Shown here piece by piece: positions 12,231 through 24,062 of a stretch of 64,000 nucleotides of DNA; positions within the stretch are counted from its first letter, which is position 1; each line of letters begins with the position of its first letter. The translations under genes and the position numbers were made by a program. Source of the stretch: Campylorhamphus procurvoides. Lineage: Eukaryota; Chordata; Aves; Passeriformes; Dendrocolaptidae. The stretch covers positions 992,224-1,056,223 of the forward strand of contig WBMV01006674.1 in the NCBI GenBank assembly GCA_013396655.1, written 5' to 3'. The notes beneath the pieces are model-generated. The model ran no database searches. It was not told the origin of the DNA and saw only the letters and a program-made list of their open reading frames with translations.

Positions 12231-15200
12231 TCCCAGTTTAGTAATGCTCTGTCTTTAAGAAAGATTCTTATATGCAACTTCTCAAATCTTAGGTTAAGAT
12301 GCAGATAGTATGTGCAGCTTAGGCACAGCTTGGTGTAGAGATTTTTGGAAATCTCCTTGCTTTCTGAATGAAAGATTCAGTTCCAGATATTCCAATGACT
12401 TCAGTATTACCAGTTGGTGTAATCTGACTCCATGATAACAGGGTGCTTGGAAAAAAAAGTTAGTAACCACTCCAGTAAATATTGCAAAAAGTTGTCAATA
12501 TCTTAGGGAAAAGTATGATTCACTCCTTGCCTGAAGCACTATTCATACAATAACAATACTGTTACCATTTTAGCAGAGGATGCAGAATGGGAGGGAGTTC
12601 TTGCTCACAAGACTGTGCTAATAATACATGATGTGTAGCAGAGTGATGGTGGTCTGCTGGAGTAACTAGGGAAAAGTAGTGTGTCTGCCCCATTTTCTTT
12701 GTGGGGCTAGAGGGGATATAACAGCAGCAACTAATTTGAAAATTACACCTGGCACAGTGTCTAAACCGAAAAATAGGATAGAACTGCAGGTTACTGACTA
12801 AATTGGTTGGTCTGACATGCTAGGAAAGTCCTCTCTTGAGCCAGCAGGGCGTGTGTTTCTGCAGTTTTGAGCCAGTGGTTCTGGCTACTTTGCTCTCTTG
12901 GATTTGAACATGTGGTCTGAAGCTTGTTTAACCTGAGGCTTTTGACTTGTCATCAGGTGTGTACCCTTTTGTGTCTGTCACACGTAATGTCCAGAAAAGC
13001 AAGAATCAAAAGGAAGTGCTGCATCTCACTGAATGAGTGCAAATGGTCACATTGGACTGGTTATGGTAAAAGCTGTAGGAGCTTCAATATGAAGTAAAGC
13101 CCACTGAAAACCTCATGCAAAAGATGCTGTAGTTACAAGCAGCTGTGGTCAAGAAACATTACACTTTTGCAACAGAAATTGGTTTCACTTACCAGCAAGT
13201 ATCGGAAGGTTACAGATTAGAGCAAACTCATAGTGGTTTTGATGGTTTACTTAGTTTTAGAAGTACTTGGAGATGTCCAACTTTTTGATCCATTTCACTT
13301 AAAGAACTTTTTGATTCTACTCCAAAAAGTGGTAGTGTATTTTTAAAACTGGGTATTGTCCTGGTTATGGTGTAAATGTATATATTTTTCTTCTCTCCTA
13401 CTTTAAAAGTAAGTTACGTTTTATGGTTAATAATTCTTAATGTCTTGGGTGTCTTTTTTTCTTTTTTTTTTTGCAGCTATTAGGAGGAGATCTTCTCCTG
13501 CCATATAGTTTGGCTCTTGTGGTATCCCTTGTGTTCAGGGCTGAATATGCAGGTGTGCTCTAGAACCTTCAGGTGTATAGTAGTGATGTAATAAACCTGT
13601 AACATCACCATGTCTTCATACTGGTTTTACTAGAGTTACTGAATGAATACTACAGGTGCTTAGGTCGTTGATAGTGCTCTTCAGCCATAAAACAAAGAGT
13701 TTAAATTTTGGCTTTAATTACGTCTCTGAATCTTTGCAATAAACTTCGACAGTATTCTTTTTGAGCTTGGGAATTCAAGGGAATGTCAGCAGTATTTATA
13801 ATTTTATTACAAGATTGTTCAAATTGGCAGGCTTTAATTTTCTACTCTGTAATTTGTTTGACTTGGTTTTGACCTGTGATTTCAATGTGTGCTAGATACA
13901 ATGAAACAATTCTGAATTTTCTGTATTGTAGTAATTCTTTCTTGTTTTATGCCAGTAGTTGTAACAACTTATGCTTCCACTTAGTGCCGTAGATCAGTAA
14001 TGCTTTTTTCCTGGCTTCTTTTAAAGGACTGTGGGAAAGGAGAAAAGTGGGTATTCTGCACTTCCTAATCAGCAAACATATGTTGAATTGCACACGCCAC
14101 TGCATTTGGAGATAAAGAAGTCTTTGAACGTGTGAAGCCAAAAACCTGACTCTTCATTAGTGTGATATAGGATTATTTAATTTGTAATTTCATCTAACAC
14201 TTGAGCTAAAACTGCTAGAAGTAGATATAAAATTCACCAGTAGTAGCTGAATCTCAGTAGTAAAGTTCAGTGCAACTTTTGCCCCAGCTGATGAAGTTCT
14301 GGTACACTTATTTGCTTTGATAAACTTAGGTTTTATTTTGTGCATATTCTGGCACAAGCAGCTCTTTCAGCTTGTAACTAGCTATGATGTGTAATGAAGT
14401 ATAGCCAGATTGCTCTGACCTCCTGCAAGTTGGTCTCCTAAAATGGAAATTATTCATTTTGCAGATGGAAATTGAAGCCAAGCAGCTGTGAATTCCAGGA
14501 GACAAATACTGAAGCAAATTCATAACTTTGTTCTTCTGTTCAGCAACCAAATGACAGTTTATGCCTGTGTTTGCCACTTGCTTTCAATGTGTGATTCAAA
14601 GATCTCTTCTGTAAAGTCAGCGAATATTTGTATGAAGACACTGCTTAATATCCAAAGTTTTTGGGGTTTTTGTAGCTAAGTTTTTTTCTTCAAAATCCTC
14701 CCTTTCCCTCATTTCTTCTCCTAAAACAACAAACTCTTGCTATTCCCCAGCCTTTCACTACTGTAGTGGCTGTTTCAGAGACTTATTGTTTTATTTGCAT
14801 TTAATTAGCTTTTACAGGTTGAATGGCAAGAATAGGTTGCCAAATATGTGTGCACATTTTCTTGCAGCACTGATACTGATTACCTGTGGTTGTAGAGGTT
14901 AGTATAGAACTGCTGAGCTAAACAACCTATTAAAAGTAGAAGTCACAAACTACATGCTTACATATGATACTTCCATGAATCTGTGCTCTTCTGTGGCTCA
15001 GTATAAATGTACTGCTTAGATGGAAAGTTTAGTGTTCCATCCATGTGTAGTTTTGGAAATTAAAGACAAAACCTGGGTGAAATTGTATTAGTGCTATGCT
15101 GCTGTTCTGTGGTGTTTCCAGGGAACAACTTACGTAAATTTAGAAAACCATAAGTTAACTGTTGTAGAAGTCTTTAGTCTTGTGTGAAAGCTTGCTGCAT

Positions 15201-17001
15201 GTATCAGATTTTCATGGAGGTTTGCAACTAGTACTACTTCAGGTTTAATTTTTGATGAAAATCTGACTTGTAGGCAAAGACAGAGCTGGAAATACATGCA
15301 GGCAAACTACCAAACAATTCTGCTCCCATGTTCCCAAGCCTCCTACGTAACCTGGAAGAAAAATTATGCAGCTTCCTTAAACTGCAGTCCTGGTAGCCAT
15401 CTTGAAACCTTGTCTTTGAAGAAAGAAGGCTCTTGTGTTGTGCCCTAAGACAGCAAAAAAACTACTGTGTGACATAAATAGGCAAAAACGTAAGGATCTT
15501 TTCCCAATAGTCAGTTCACACTATAAATTCTTTTTGGTGGAAAATGCTTCTTTGGAGGACCATTAAGAATGTGAAAGACAAAGGAGAGCTGTGGTTTGAT
15601 GATATTTACTAAAAAGAAAAAATAAATACTTACTCTGGTCCTTGAAGATGAGAACCTGCTGTTGCATGGGTTTCACAACCTTTCTGATTGAGCTCTCGAG
15701 GAGTAGGCACTGAGTGTGCTACTACTTTATGTTATGAGGTGCGCTGTATTTAAAGTATATAAAGTACCTTTAGCTGCTGACTGTTGAGGGCCTAATAGAA
15801 GACTACTACTTCTGCCACTGAAGTATCTGGAAGATATTTGTTTAACCTTTGTCCTTTTGTCTGAGTACTTTTAGGTGAAATAAAAATGAGATGGTTTTCT
15901 TCTACTTAAAAGACATTTTTAAATCTGAGTTATGTGGCTTTTGATTTATAGGGTCTAAGGAATTCTGTCTTCAAGTCCTTGGCTGTGGAAGGCAAGTAAA
16001 TATCTAGAGACAGGATGCTTACTATAATTGTGTACCAAACAGGCTTCTGTTTCTTTTATTCTGGTTGGCCTCTCCTTTTTTTTTTTCTTTCCAAGACTAC
16101 CAGAAGGACTAAAATTATTTTTGCTCTGCACATCTTTTAACTATGCACACTTAGCTAACAGTTTTAGAATGCTGTTTGATGCTATATCAGCCTTGATGGC
16201 TTGTGGTGTGGTCTTTCCTGTTTCAATCACTTTGAGGAAGGAGTTCTCTCTAGTCTAAATGCATGTATGCAGGCTTCAAACTGCTGAGCAGGGATGGCTT
16301 TGCTCAATCTATTCCTGGATGTAAGAGCTTACTTTTTTTGGCAGGTAAGTAGGCATGTGTTGTAATCTTTCCATCTACTGCAAAGTTAGTCTGGACAGAA
16401 GTTGTGTGGTCTTAGTTCCTGAAAAGTGTGATAGAGAAACAGAGAAACTAGCAGAGAGAAAGAATGGCAGCAGCATACCAAACAGAAAAGGTTTGTTATG
16501 AAAAGAAAGTAACAGGTTTTGTTATAGCAAAGTACTCTTTGTTCTCCAAAGCAGAAATGTAAAATGCAGTTGTTAACTTCAGTGCTGTATAAGCAAGTAA
16601 GTGCTTATTTAATACATGAGTTGTCTTGCACTACTCTTCTAGAGTTTGCAGTAATCTTGCCTTAGATTGTCTTTTGACCCTTTTTTTTTTAAAAAAAAAG
16701 TGTGTGTGAACAGGTGAGTAAGAGAAGAGGCGGGGACACTGGCTTGGTGAGATAAAAGTTTGAATAGAAAGGTTGGGGTTTTTTGCCTTTTTTTTTAATG
16801 AAAGTATGGTTTACGTTGTTTGCTTTGAATAATGATTCTTAGAATTGGATGCAGAAGTGTAGATGCCCAGTATAATTCTTCAAGGGTATTGTTTGGGGAG
16901 ATCGGGACTCTTGCTGATGTGCTAACTAATGCCTGTCTGCCTGTTTAGGGTTTTTTGAGGGTTTTTTTTTTCCCTTTTTGGACTGCGGGATTTTGCTACA
17001 C
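12231..17001 (+). other. PPP1R12A: PPP1R12A intron 1, second part
   Basis: Non-repetitive intron sequence with no recognisable exon. It contains a long pyrimidine tract ending in an acceptor-like TTTTGCAG near 13,449-13,477 with no coding continuation, and a T10A9 palindrome at 16,681-16,699. ORFs here are short and show no family resemblance. Confidence 0.65.
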
Positions 17002-17403
17002 TTAGGCAGCTTTTTGGCTATTGAAGCAACAGTCTTTTCCAGAAAACTGTGATTCCTTCACAAATGTGGATATAGATATTTCTGGAGGTCCTGGTTTGTG
17101 TTTAGAGCTCCCAGGTGTTATAGTAATACAGGAACTTCTGTGGTAACTGCTGTATTCAATAGCTTTTCTCTCACGATCTGCCTGACATACAGGCACAGCA
17201 GAAATTCCTGGTGAAACAGTGGCTTCACTTGTGCTAGGCTGTGTATAGACTCCTGGAGACATCGCTCCTGCTCTACTGTTCATCATAGTGGAAGCTGTGT
17301 ATGAAGTTTGGAGAGGAAGAACAGAACCACATACATACAGTATTCTTGCTTTTGTGTTAAAGTTTGATTCTTGTTGAAGAAAAATAATTTTTTTACTGTA
17401 CAT
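17002..17403 (-). other. Unrecognised antisense ORF, 133 codons, in PPP1R12A intron 1
   Basis: A minus-strand reading frame of 133 codons without a stop, and one of the longer ones outside CR1 and the gap. The central and C-terminal part is rich in Ser, Thr and Pro (for example MSPGVYTQPSTSEATVSPG), with a short charged patch (QADRERKAIEY). I see no transmembrane segment, signal peptide or known domain. Upstream on the minus strand is a 69-bp exon-like block (17406-17474). A CACAG acceptor-like site precedes the Ser-rich part. An alternative minus frame also reads helix-like but carries stops. It could be a chance ORF, a decayed retrocopy, or an exon of an antisense transcript. I do not recognise a parent protein. 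Confidence 0.25.
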
Positions 17404-17405
17404 AC

Positions 17406-17474
17406 CATTTTGTCAGACAGAGGTTGTACTTCATTGTATCTGTACCTGGTAAATTGAAGGGCACTGTGGTAATA
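17406..17474 (-). other. Exon-like block on minus strand
   Basis: A 69-bp minus-strand block is bounded by an acceptor-like TTTTTCCCTGCAG and a donor-like ATG|GTATGT. It is open for 23 codons in one frame (starting YYHSALQF). It sits just upstream, in the minus direction, of the 133-codon ORF. The splice signals match consensus, but such pairs arise by chance in tens of kb of intron. No protein family is recognised. Confidence 0.2.
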
Positions 17475-20400
17475 CTGCAGGGAAAAATATTGTGTGCTGT
17501 TTCTGGGCTGTTTGGTCTTTGCTTTGTGGTGTTTTGTTTGTTATTTTCCTTAGCTGATGAACTTCTTTAGAGTAGTTGGGTAGACATAATTATGCAAAAT
17601 TTCTTTAGGGTTACTTTAGTTCAACATTTAAACATGTTCGTTTTACTGAAAACTGGAATGCTACATTTGTGAAATTAACCTTTAAACTGTTATTGTGGGA
17701 GTTTTTTTGTTTCTTTCTGTAATAATGTATTCACACATTGAAAAATATTAAAAAATACACAATCTAGCTTTTCAAAGACTTTATTCCTAGCATGACAGAG
17801 TATCTTCAAACAGTCTATAGTTTAATGTTTTCATTTGCATAAAGCCAAGATACTAAAGTAGTAAGTTAAAACTACATGGTTACTTTCTAGCAGTTGTGAT
17901 GTACAAGTTAAGATCCCTAGTGGTAAAAAAAAAAAAAAAATCTTGAGTTCTTAAAATCCATCCAAAAGGCGATAAAACTATTGCTATGTGTTACTTGTTG
18001 TCAAAGAAGGAATGGGTTCAACTTCATATATTGGTATTTAAGTATTGTAAAGATTTTTTTAAGTAGGTGGGCTGTAACTCTTACTTGAAGCCCATTGTAA
18101 TTGTTAATTTCAGCAAATTTTATCTTGCTTTAACCGTGGTTCTGTGGTTGTGATGTTCTGAACATATTTAGACTGAAAGCATCCAATAAAAACAAAGGTA
18201 ACTTGCAGTAATGGAAAAAATGTCTCAGTACAAGTTGAGAACAGAAATTAGCCAAAAGGCAAACAGTAATCTTTAAAACAGCAGCTAAGTTTAAGCACTT
18301 CATAAACTAGATTGAAGATCATTCTGTTCTTCTCATTTTCCAGTTACATGAGCACTTCAGTCATAGTAAAAATGGCACATGAACACTAAAATGTCGCAGT
18401 TTTGCCAAACAGTTTTCATACTTGAGTATACTAGGATTGGTCTACTACTACCTTATTTCAAGAACCATAAGCCAACGCAGTACAGTTATCTGAGATTAAG
18501 ATACAATTTAACTGAGGGAATTTATACTGCACACTTCAAGATGACACCTAAAGCATAAGGAAGCTGCGGGTTTGCTTGTCTTGTGCCAATAGCTTTGTAC
18601 TTCCTTGCAGTAACAAGGAGGTTGCTGGTGACAAAAGGGCCATCAACAGTTCAGCTTCTCTGGTAGTAGTCTGCATGCCAAAGCTCTGAGATGTAGATCA
18701 ATTCTCAAATGAAAGAAGTAAGCCATTTCTTTATAAGCAAGACAAATTCTGTACTGCAGTTCCAAATTTAACCTTCATTTAGACTTCATATCTTCAGTTC
18801 AAGACCTTAAGTACAGGGTAATTTTAAATATTAAGCACTAATAGTGAAGATTGTTGTAATTATGGAGTCATTACTTCATAGGTGTGAGTGAGACTAGTTC
18901 ACAGATGTCTCATAGAAAGTGATATTAACCAAATTAATAATAAGATTCTTCTTTCCTTGGATTCTTGTTTAATTCAAGATGTTCTAACTGTGCCTTTGCC
19001 CAAACTAAAACTAATAAATAGAATATTTGTCTTAAATTACCTAGTCGTATTCCATGCTGTTACAGTCTTGCTAGACATATAGCAGGTACCTACCAAAACA
19101 CTACCTGGAACTTGTGTTGTAATACATGTTGCAATTAGGCAAATGTTTATTTTATAGACACCTCTTTTGTTACCTCAGTTTTCCCTAAGTATGCTTATAA
19201 ATAGCATGGCAGGAACTAACTCCTGATTTTTACAACATCCATATGAGCTCCAAATTGCAGAAAACTGTCTTTGTCATCGTTTCTCAAAAGGAAGTGAAAA
19301 TTAAACACAGCTTACTCCTAAGGTTCCTAATCACTTCTTTTCAAGGGGATGATTTTCAGTTTCACGCTCCTTTTACCTTCCCATATCCACTCTTTAATGT
19401 TAGCTCCTGCATGAATGATGTCTATTATGCAGATGACTTAAAGCACAAGCATGCATAGACTTCCCTAGATAGCATTTCCAAATAAGAATAGGGAAGTTCT
19501 CCAGCAAGGGCTTTGGCTTACCTTTAAGGCATTTGCAACATTTGAGTCCATCAATGTTTTCTAGTCTCATTGTTGGAGTCTGTCTGAACATGAAAAAATA
19601 AATACAATTCAAATTTATCCTTTTTTGTTATTCTGTTTCTGATAGAATTGATTACACTTGATAACTTCTTAACCAACTATTGCTAATTATTCTAATTACT
19701 ATTATTAACTATTGCTAATTATCTTTTAAGAACATTATTAATCTATCTCTGATGCCTTCATCTGAAAACTTCAGTTACCAGTGTTTGTCTAAGAAACAAT
19801 GGTTAATTTATTTACCAATATTTATAGGGTTCTACTGTAGACAGTAGTGAGCAGATTGAAGACCTGGCTTTTGCTTCTATACCTGGCAACACTTACAGTC
19901 CTGTAAATACCACAACTTCAGTAGAATTATAACCATTTAAAACCCTTTTTTCTGAAACGCATAATCTACACTGATTTTAATGCAAATGTGTACATTTACC
20001 AAATGGTGTTATATGAAGATACAAAGTACAGCTTGGCTGCAAAGTTACTGGAAGCTTCTTGGCCAGAAAGTGACTTAAGCTGGATTTGGATTCAACTAGT
20101 CTGGATCTGAACTTTTCTTCACTTTGAGCTCAGAAAGCGAAGGTTGCACTCTGCTACGTATCTGCTTTCACAAGTGTACTCTGCAATTGAGATGCAGTTT
20201 GGTGATTAGAATGAGGATGAGCACTACCCCAGCATGTGATCAAAGTCAGCTGTTTGTAGGTTTTGAAAGAAGGGTGCATGTTTTCCTTTGTGACCTTGCA
20301 AGGTTTAAAACTTCTAAATTGTGTCTAATTAAAGTTTTAATTTGCCCTGACCTGAATTTCCATTCTTTTCCTAAATGATCCTAAAGACTGGTGGGCTGAA

Positions 20401-22888
20401 TTTTGTTGATATTCAATTACCTTCTCCTCTCACAGTTCCAAAGTAGCAGAAGTGGAATGAGGAAGGGGCAAGATATGACTCAATTCTAACATTTTGAGCT
20501 AGTGACTGGATAAGAAGGTCCAGAGTGACTGTACAGCATCAACTGATGTTTGTGTAGAACTCCACTCCTTGTTCATTGCAACTTAGAATGCTTAAGTACA
20601 AAGTATGTGCCTGTTTTAGCCGTCTGTTCTGTCTCAGACATTAGTGATTTCCATGGGAAGAAAGTAATCTATAGCTCAGACTAATTTGGATAGGGAAAAA
20701 CTCACCTGCCATCTAATTTTCTTGTCCTTTTTGCCAGCTAGCACATTACAGAGGGCTGTGACATGCTCATGGTATTCTTACATCTGCTGCATGCTACAAT
20801 TGTGTTGCATCATTTGGCTAACATGATTTAGTCTAATGAGTAAGTTTGTGGCAGAGCAGTAATAGACAGGTATTTTCTGTGCCATTCCTAAGGCCAGGAG
20901 TATGTTAATGCTATATTGCTTCATTGTTAACTTAGTGCTTTATATTTGGTATGGGCTTGATAGAGACTAGCTTTGATTCTAGAAACATTTCAATATTGAA
21001 TCCTTCCAAATGAAAGCTCAACATCCCAGCTGCGGCATCCCACAGAAGCAATCTATGGCCTTAGAGATTTTTTCTGAGTCCATATATCTGGCTTTTTAAG
21101 TGCAGGCCCACAAAAAATATGCTTTTAGCAAGTTGATACCTTGCAGAGCAAAAATACAGTTGTAGCTACTATAAAGTTATCTGAAGTAGTTGGGCATAAT
21201 GATACATTTTTCTGAACTAACCATGCATTTATTTTAGATAGATAGGGATGTAGATACTCTGAACTACAGTGCTGTAGTTATTGTAGACTAAATGCCTACT
21301 TAAGCATACTGCTTGCCCGTTGACAGCTCCTGTACATTCCCATGCTCATTCACTCCCATGAATTTGTTCTTGACTTGTCAAGTCGTGGTAGATGATCTTG
21401 CAGTTGGAGTGTAGTAACTTCTAAAATACAAGTATAAGAACTAATTGAACAGTCCATTAAATTACTGCTTAGGACAACTCAACAGTAAGATCTTGAGAAC
21501 TGGCACCTTAGCTCTCCTCTGTGGACAAAATCACATAAATCTACAGCGTCTTAAGGGATCTTTTTAATTTGGGGGAATGCTAGCCAATGGAATTCCAAAC
21601 TTGAGTAGAGGTGGTTCTTCTTTCACAGTGGGGCGCATAGGTTTCAAAGGTGTTCAGTGCTGGGAGCAAATTTAAAATCAGATGGAACTTTCATCTTTTA
21701 CACAAACGTGGATGTCATCTCTCCTCTTTTTGTGCATATTTTTCTATTTTCATGCTGGCACATACCTCTCACTGAGGCTTTTTATATTCCTGCGTTTGTT
21801 TGTCTAATCCTAAAGTTTGTATATATTTCTTCTTCTTGCTCTTTCTTTGAGACTGAAGTTCCTTACATTGTTTTGAAAGCTCCCCTGCCTTTCTCAAATG
21901 CAAGCCCTGCAGTCCTTTTTATTTTGCACCCCTGTCTGTTCAAGAGCGGTGCTTTCTCCAGTTCTCCCTGTCCTTTCTCTGTAGACTGTGTATTACCATC
22001 TCCTTATAAGCACTTGCTCGTTAGAGTTATTCTTGTTGGAATCTGGGCTACAAATAATCTTTCCATGCAGCAAGTTGCTGCCTCTGATATATGCAGGCTG
22101 CAGCCAGGGACTGTCAGGGAGATTCATTTGCTGTCAGACCCTTGAATTAGGCTTTTCTGGTACTTTTCATATGCACCAAAATCAAGGACATTGTGTTTAT
22201 GAATGCTGCCTGCAGTTTTGAAATTGATCTGGTCTTAATATTATGTAAATAAATGCATTCATTTGAATGTTAAGCCATATATTCTTCTGGAAGACTACTA
22301 ACATGAACTCAAGGCAAAAGTAGTGCTATATCTGTAAGATTTAATTCTAAAGTGTCTTAAAAATGTACTGCAAATGTTCATTTTAACTATAATATATAAA
22401 CTAAATAGGCTGCATGGATCTGATTTGTGTAAGCATTTTACTTGGGAATCCCAGTGCCTTATATGGTCAACATGCTTTGTAGTTCCAGTGAAATGAAGGC
22501 AGCCATCCAACAGCAAAAAAAAAAACCCACAGCCCAGCTGGCTTTAGCTTTGTCTATAATACCCTTTTTCTTGGCCTCCTTCAGTAGCACAGTAGCTAAT
22601 TATTAAAACTAAAAGTGTGACAAGAGCCTATGTAGCTAGCAGAAGAAATTTCTTTTGTGGCAGTGACTTTATATTAAAGATTAATGTTAATTTAGTGAAG
22701 AGTAGTAGTACATTGATAATATTATGAACTTTGTTGTATAATGTAGTTTTGCCATCATATAAGTTGTGCCTTTACCTAAGCTTTTTACAAACTGGTGATA
22801 ATTCTTGTAGCTGTTACAGACAAAGTTTAGCCAACAGAATCCATCCAGCATGCTTTTTCTGTGTCTTTGACCTATTTGTTAACTGTTT
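17475..22888 (+). other. PPP1R12A: PPP1R12A intron 1, third part
   Basis: Intron sequence without recognised coding exons. It contains a 16-base A run at 17,925-17,940, a duplicated 16-mer at 19,675-19,690 and 19,707-19,722, and a minus-strand exon-like block at 19,522-19,583. The 162-codon + strand ORF at 21,657-22,145 is Phe-, Leu- and Ser-rich, lies in a pyrimidine-rich stretch and resembles nothing I know. Confidence 0.6.
17925..17940. repeat. Poly-A run (16 A)
   Basis: Sixteen consecutive A bases on the plus strand, a homopolymer likely to vary in length. No retroposed element is recognisable to its left that would make it a tail. Confidence 0.85.
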
Positions 22889-24062
22889 GAATCATAGCAT
22901 GGTAAGGGCTGGAACAGACCTTAAAGATCATCTAGTCCCCAACCTCCCCTGCCATGAACAGGGACACGCCCCACTAGACCAGGTTGCTCAAAGCTTTATC
23001 CAACCTGGCCTTGAACACCACAGGATTGGGGCATACACAGCCTCCCAGGGCAACCTGTTTCAGTGTCTCACCACCCTCACAGCAAAGAATGTCTTCCTTA
23101 TATCTTGCCTAAATTTCCCCTCCTTCAATTTGTACCCAGTACTCCTTGTGCTGTTGCTATAGTTTCAGCTTCCGTGGAAGCCCCCTTCAGATACTGGAAG
23201 ATTTCTATGAGGTCTCCATGCAACCTTCTCTTCTCCAGGCTGAACAAACCCAACTCTCAGCCTGTCTTCATAGGGAAGGTGCTCCAGTCTTCTTATCAAC
23301 CTCATGGCCCGTCTCTGGACTTGCTCCAACAGTTCCATGTCCTTCTTATGTTGGGGGCTCCAGAACTGTCCACTGTACTCCAGGTGAAGTGTCACAGGAG
23401 CTGAGTAGAGGGGGTGAATCACATCCATTGATTTGCTGGCCATGCTCCTTTGGATGCAGCCCAGGATTTGGTTGGCTTTCTGGGCTGTGAGCACACACTG
23501 AGAGCTCGTGTTGAGTTTTCATCATCACCCCCAAGTCTTTCTCTGCAGTGCTGCTCTCAATTGCCCCTGCCCAACCTGTAATTGTGCCTGGGATTGCCAC
23601 AACCCAAGTGTAGGACCTTGCACTTCACTCTGGTTAACTTCATGAGGTTTGCATCAGCCCACCCTTCAGGCTGTCAAGGTCCCTCTGGATGGCATCCCTT
23701 CTCTCCAGCAAGTCAGTGCACTGCACAGCTTGGTGTTGTCTGTGGATTTGCTGAGGGTGCACTTGATCCCACACAGTCCATGTCACTGACAAGGATGTTG
23801 AACAGGACTGGCCCTGATACCAACCAGTGAGGGACACCATTCACCACTGGTCTCCATGTGGACAGTGAGCCATTGACTACAACCCTCTGTGTGGCCACCC
23901 AGACAGTTCTTTATCCACTAAGTGGTCCATCTGTCAAATCTATGTCTCTCCAAGTTAGAGAGAAGGATATCATCGGGACTCTGTCAAATGCTATGCATAA
24001 GTCTGGGTAGAGGTGTTGGTTGCTCTGCCCCTGTCCATCAGTGCTGTATCCCTGTCAGATGC
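22889..24062 (-). repeat. CR1 LINE, about 1.2 kb, 3' part of ORF2 plus 3' UTR (minus strand)
   Basis: The left end has the complement of the CR1 terminal repeat (AATCATAGCATGG), then the 3' UTR, then the C-terminal part of ORF2 read leftwards. Minus-strand frames show blocks such as FWSPQHKKDMELLEQVQRR and a degraded form of the reverse-transcriptase segment GVPQGS..GPVLFN. The element is 5'-truncated near 24,062. Several frameshifts break ORF2, and the position of the catalytic FADD box reads S-T-D-N, so the copy is dead. The CR1 fragments at 0.1 and 11.9 kb look like the same subfamily. Confidence 0.95.
23165..23900 (-). pseudogene. Remnant of CR1 ORF2 reverse transcriptase
   Basis: Fragments of the non-LTR retrotransposon polymerase lie in more than one minus-strand frame. 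Frames near 23,713-23,898 cover the region before the catalytic box, and 23,165-23,494 covers the C-terminal thumb and tail region. The parent protein carries out target-primed reverse transcription. Here frameshifts and the loss of one catalytic Asp (D-D changed to D-N) rule out activity. Confidence 0.85.

Noticed and set aside
21657..22145. Plus-strand ORF of 162 codons
   Set aside because: Phe-, Leu- and Ser-rich peptide from a pyrimidine-rich stretch, with no domain, no splice context and no recognised homologue. It is most likely chance.
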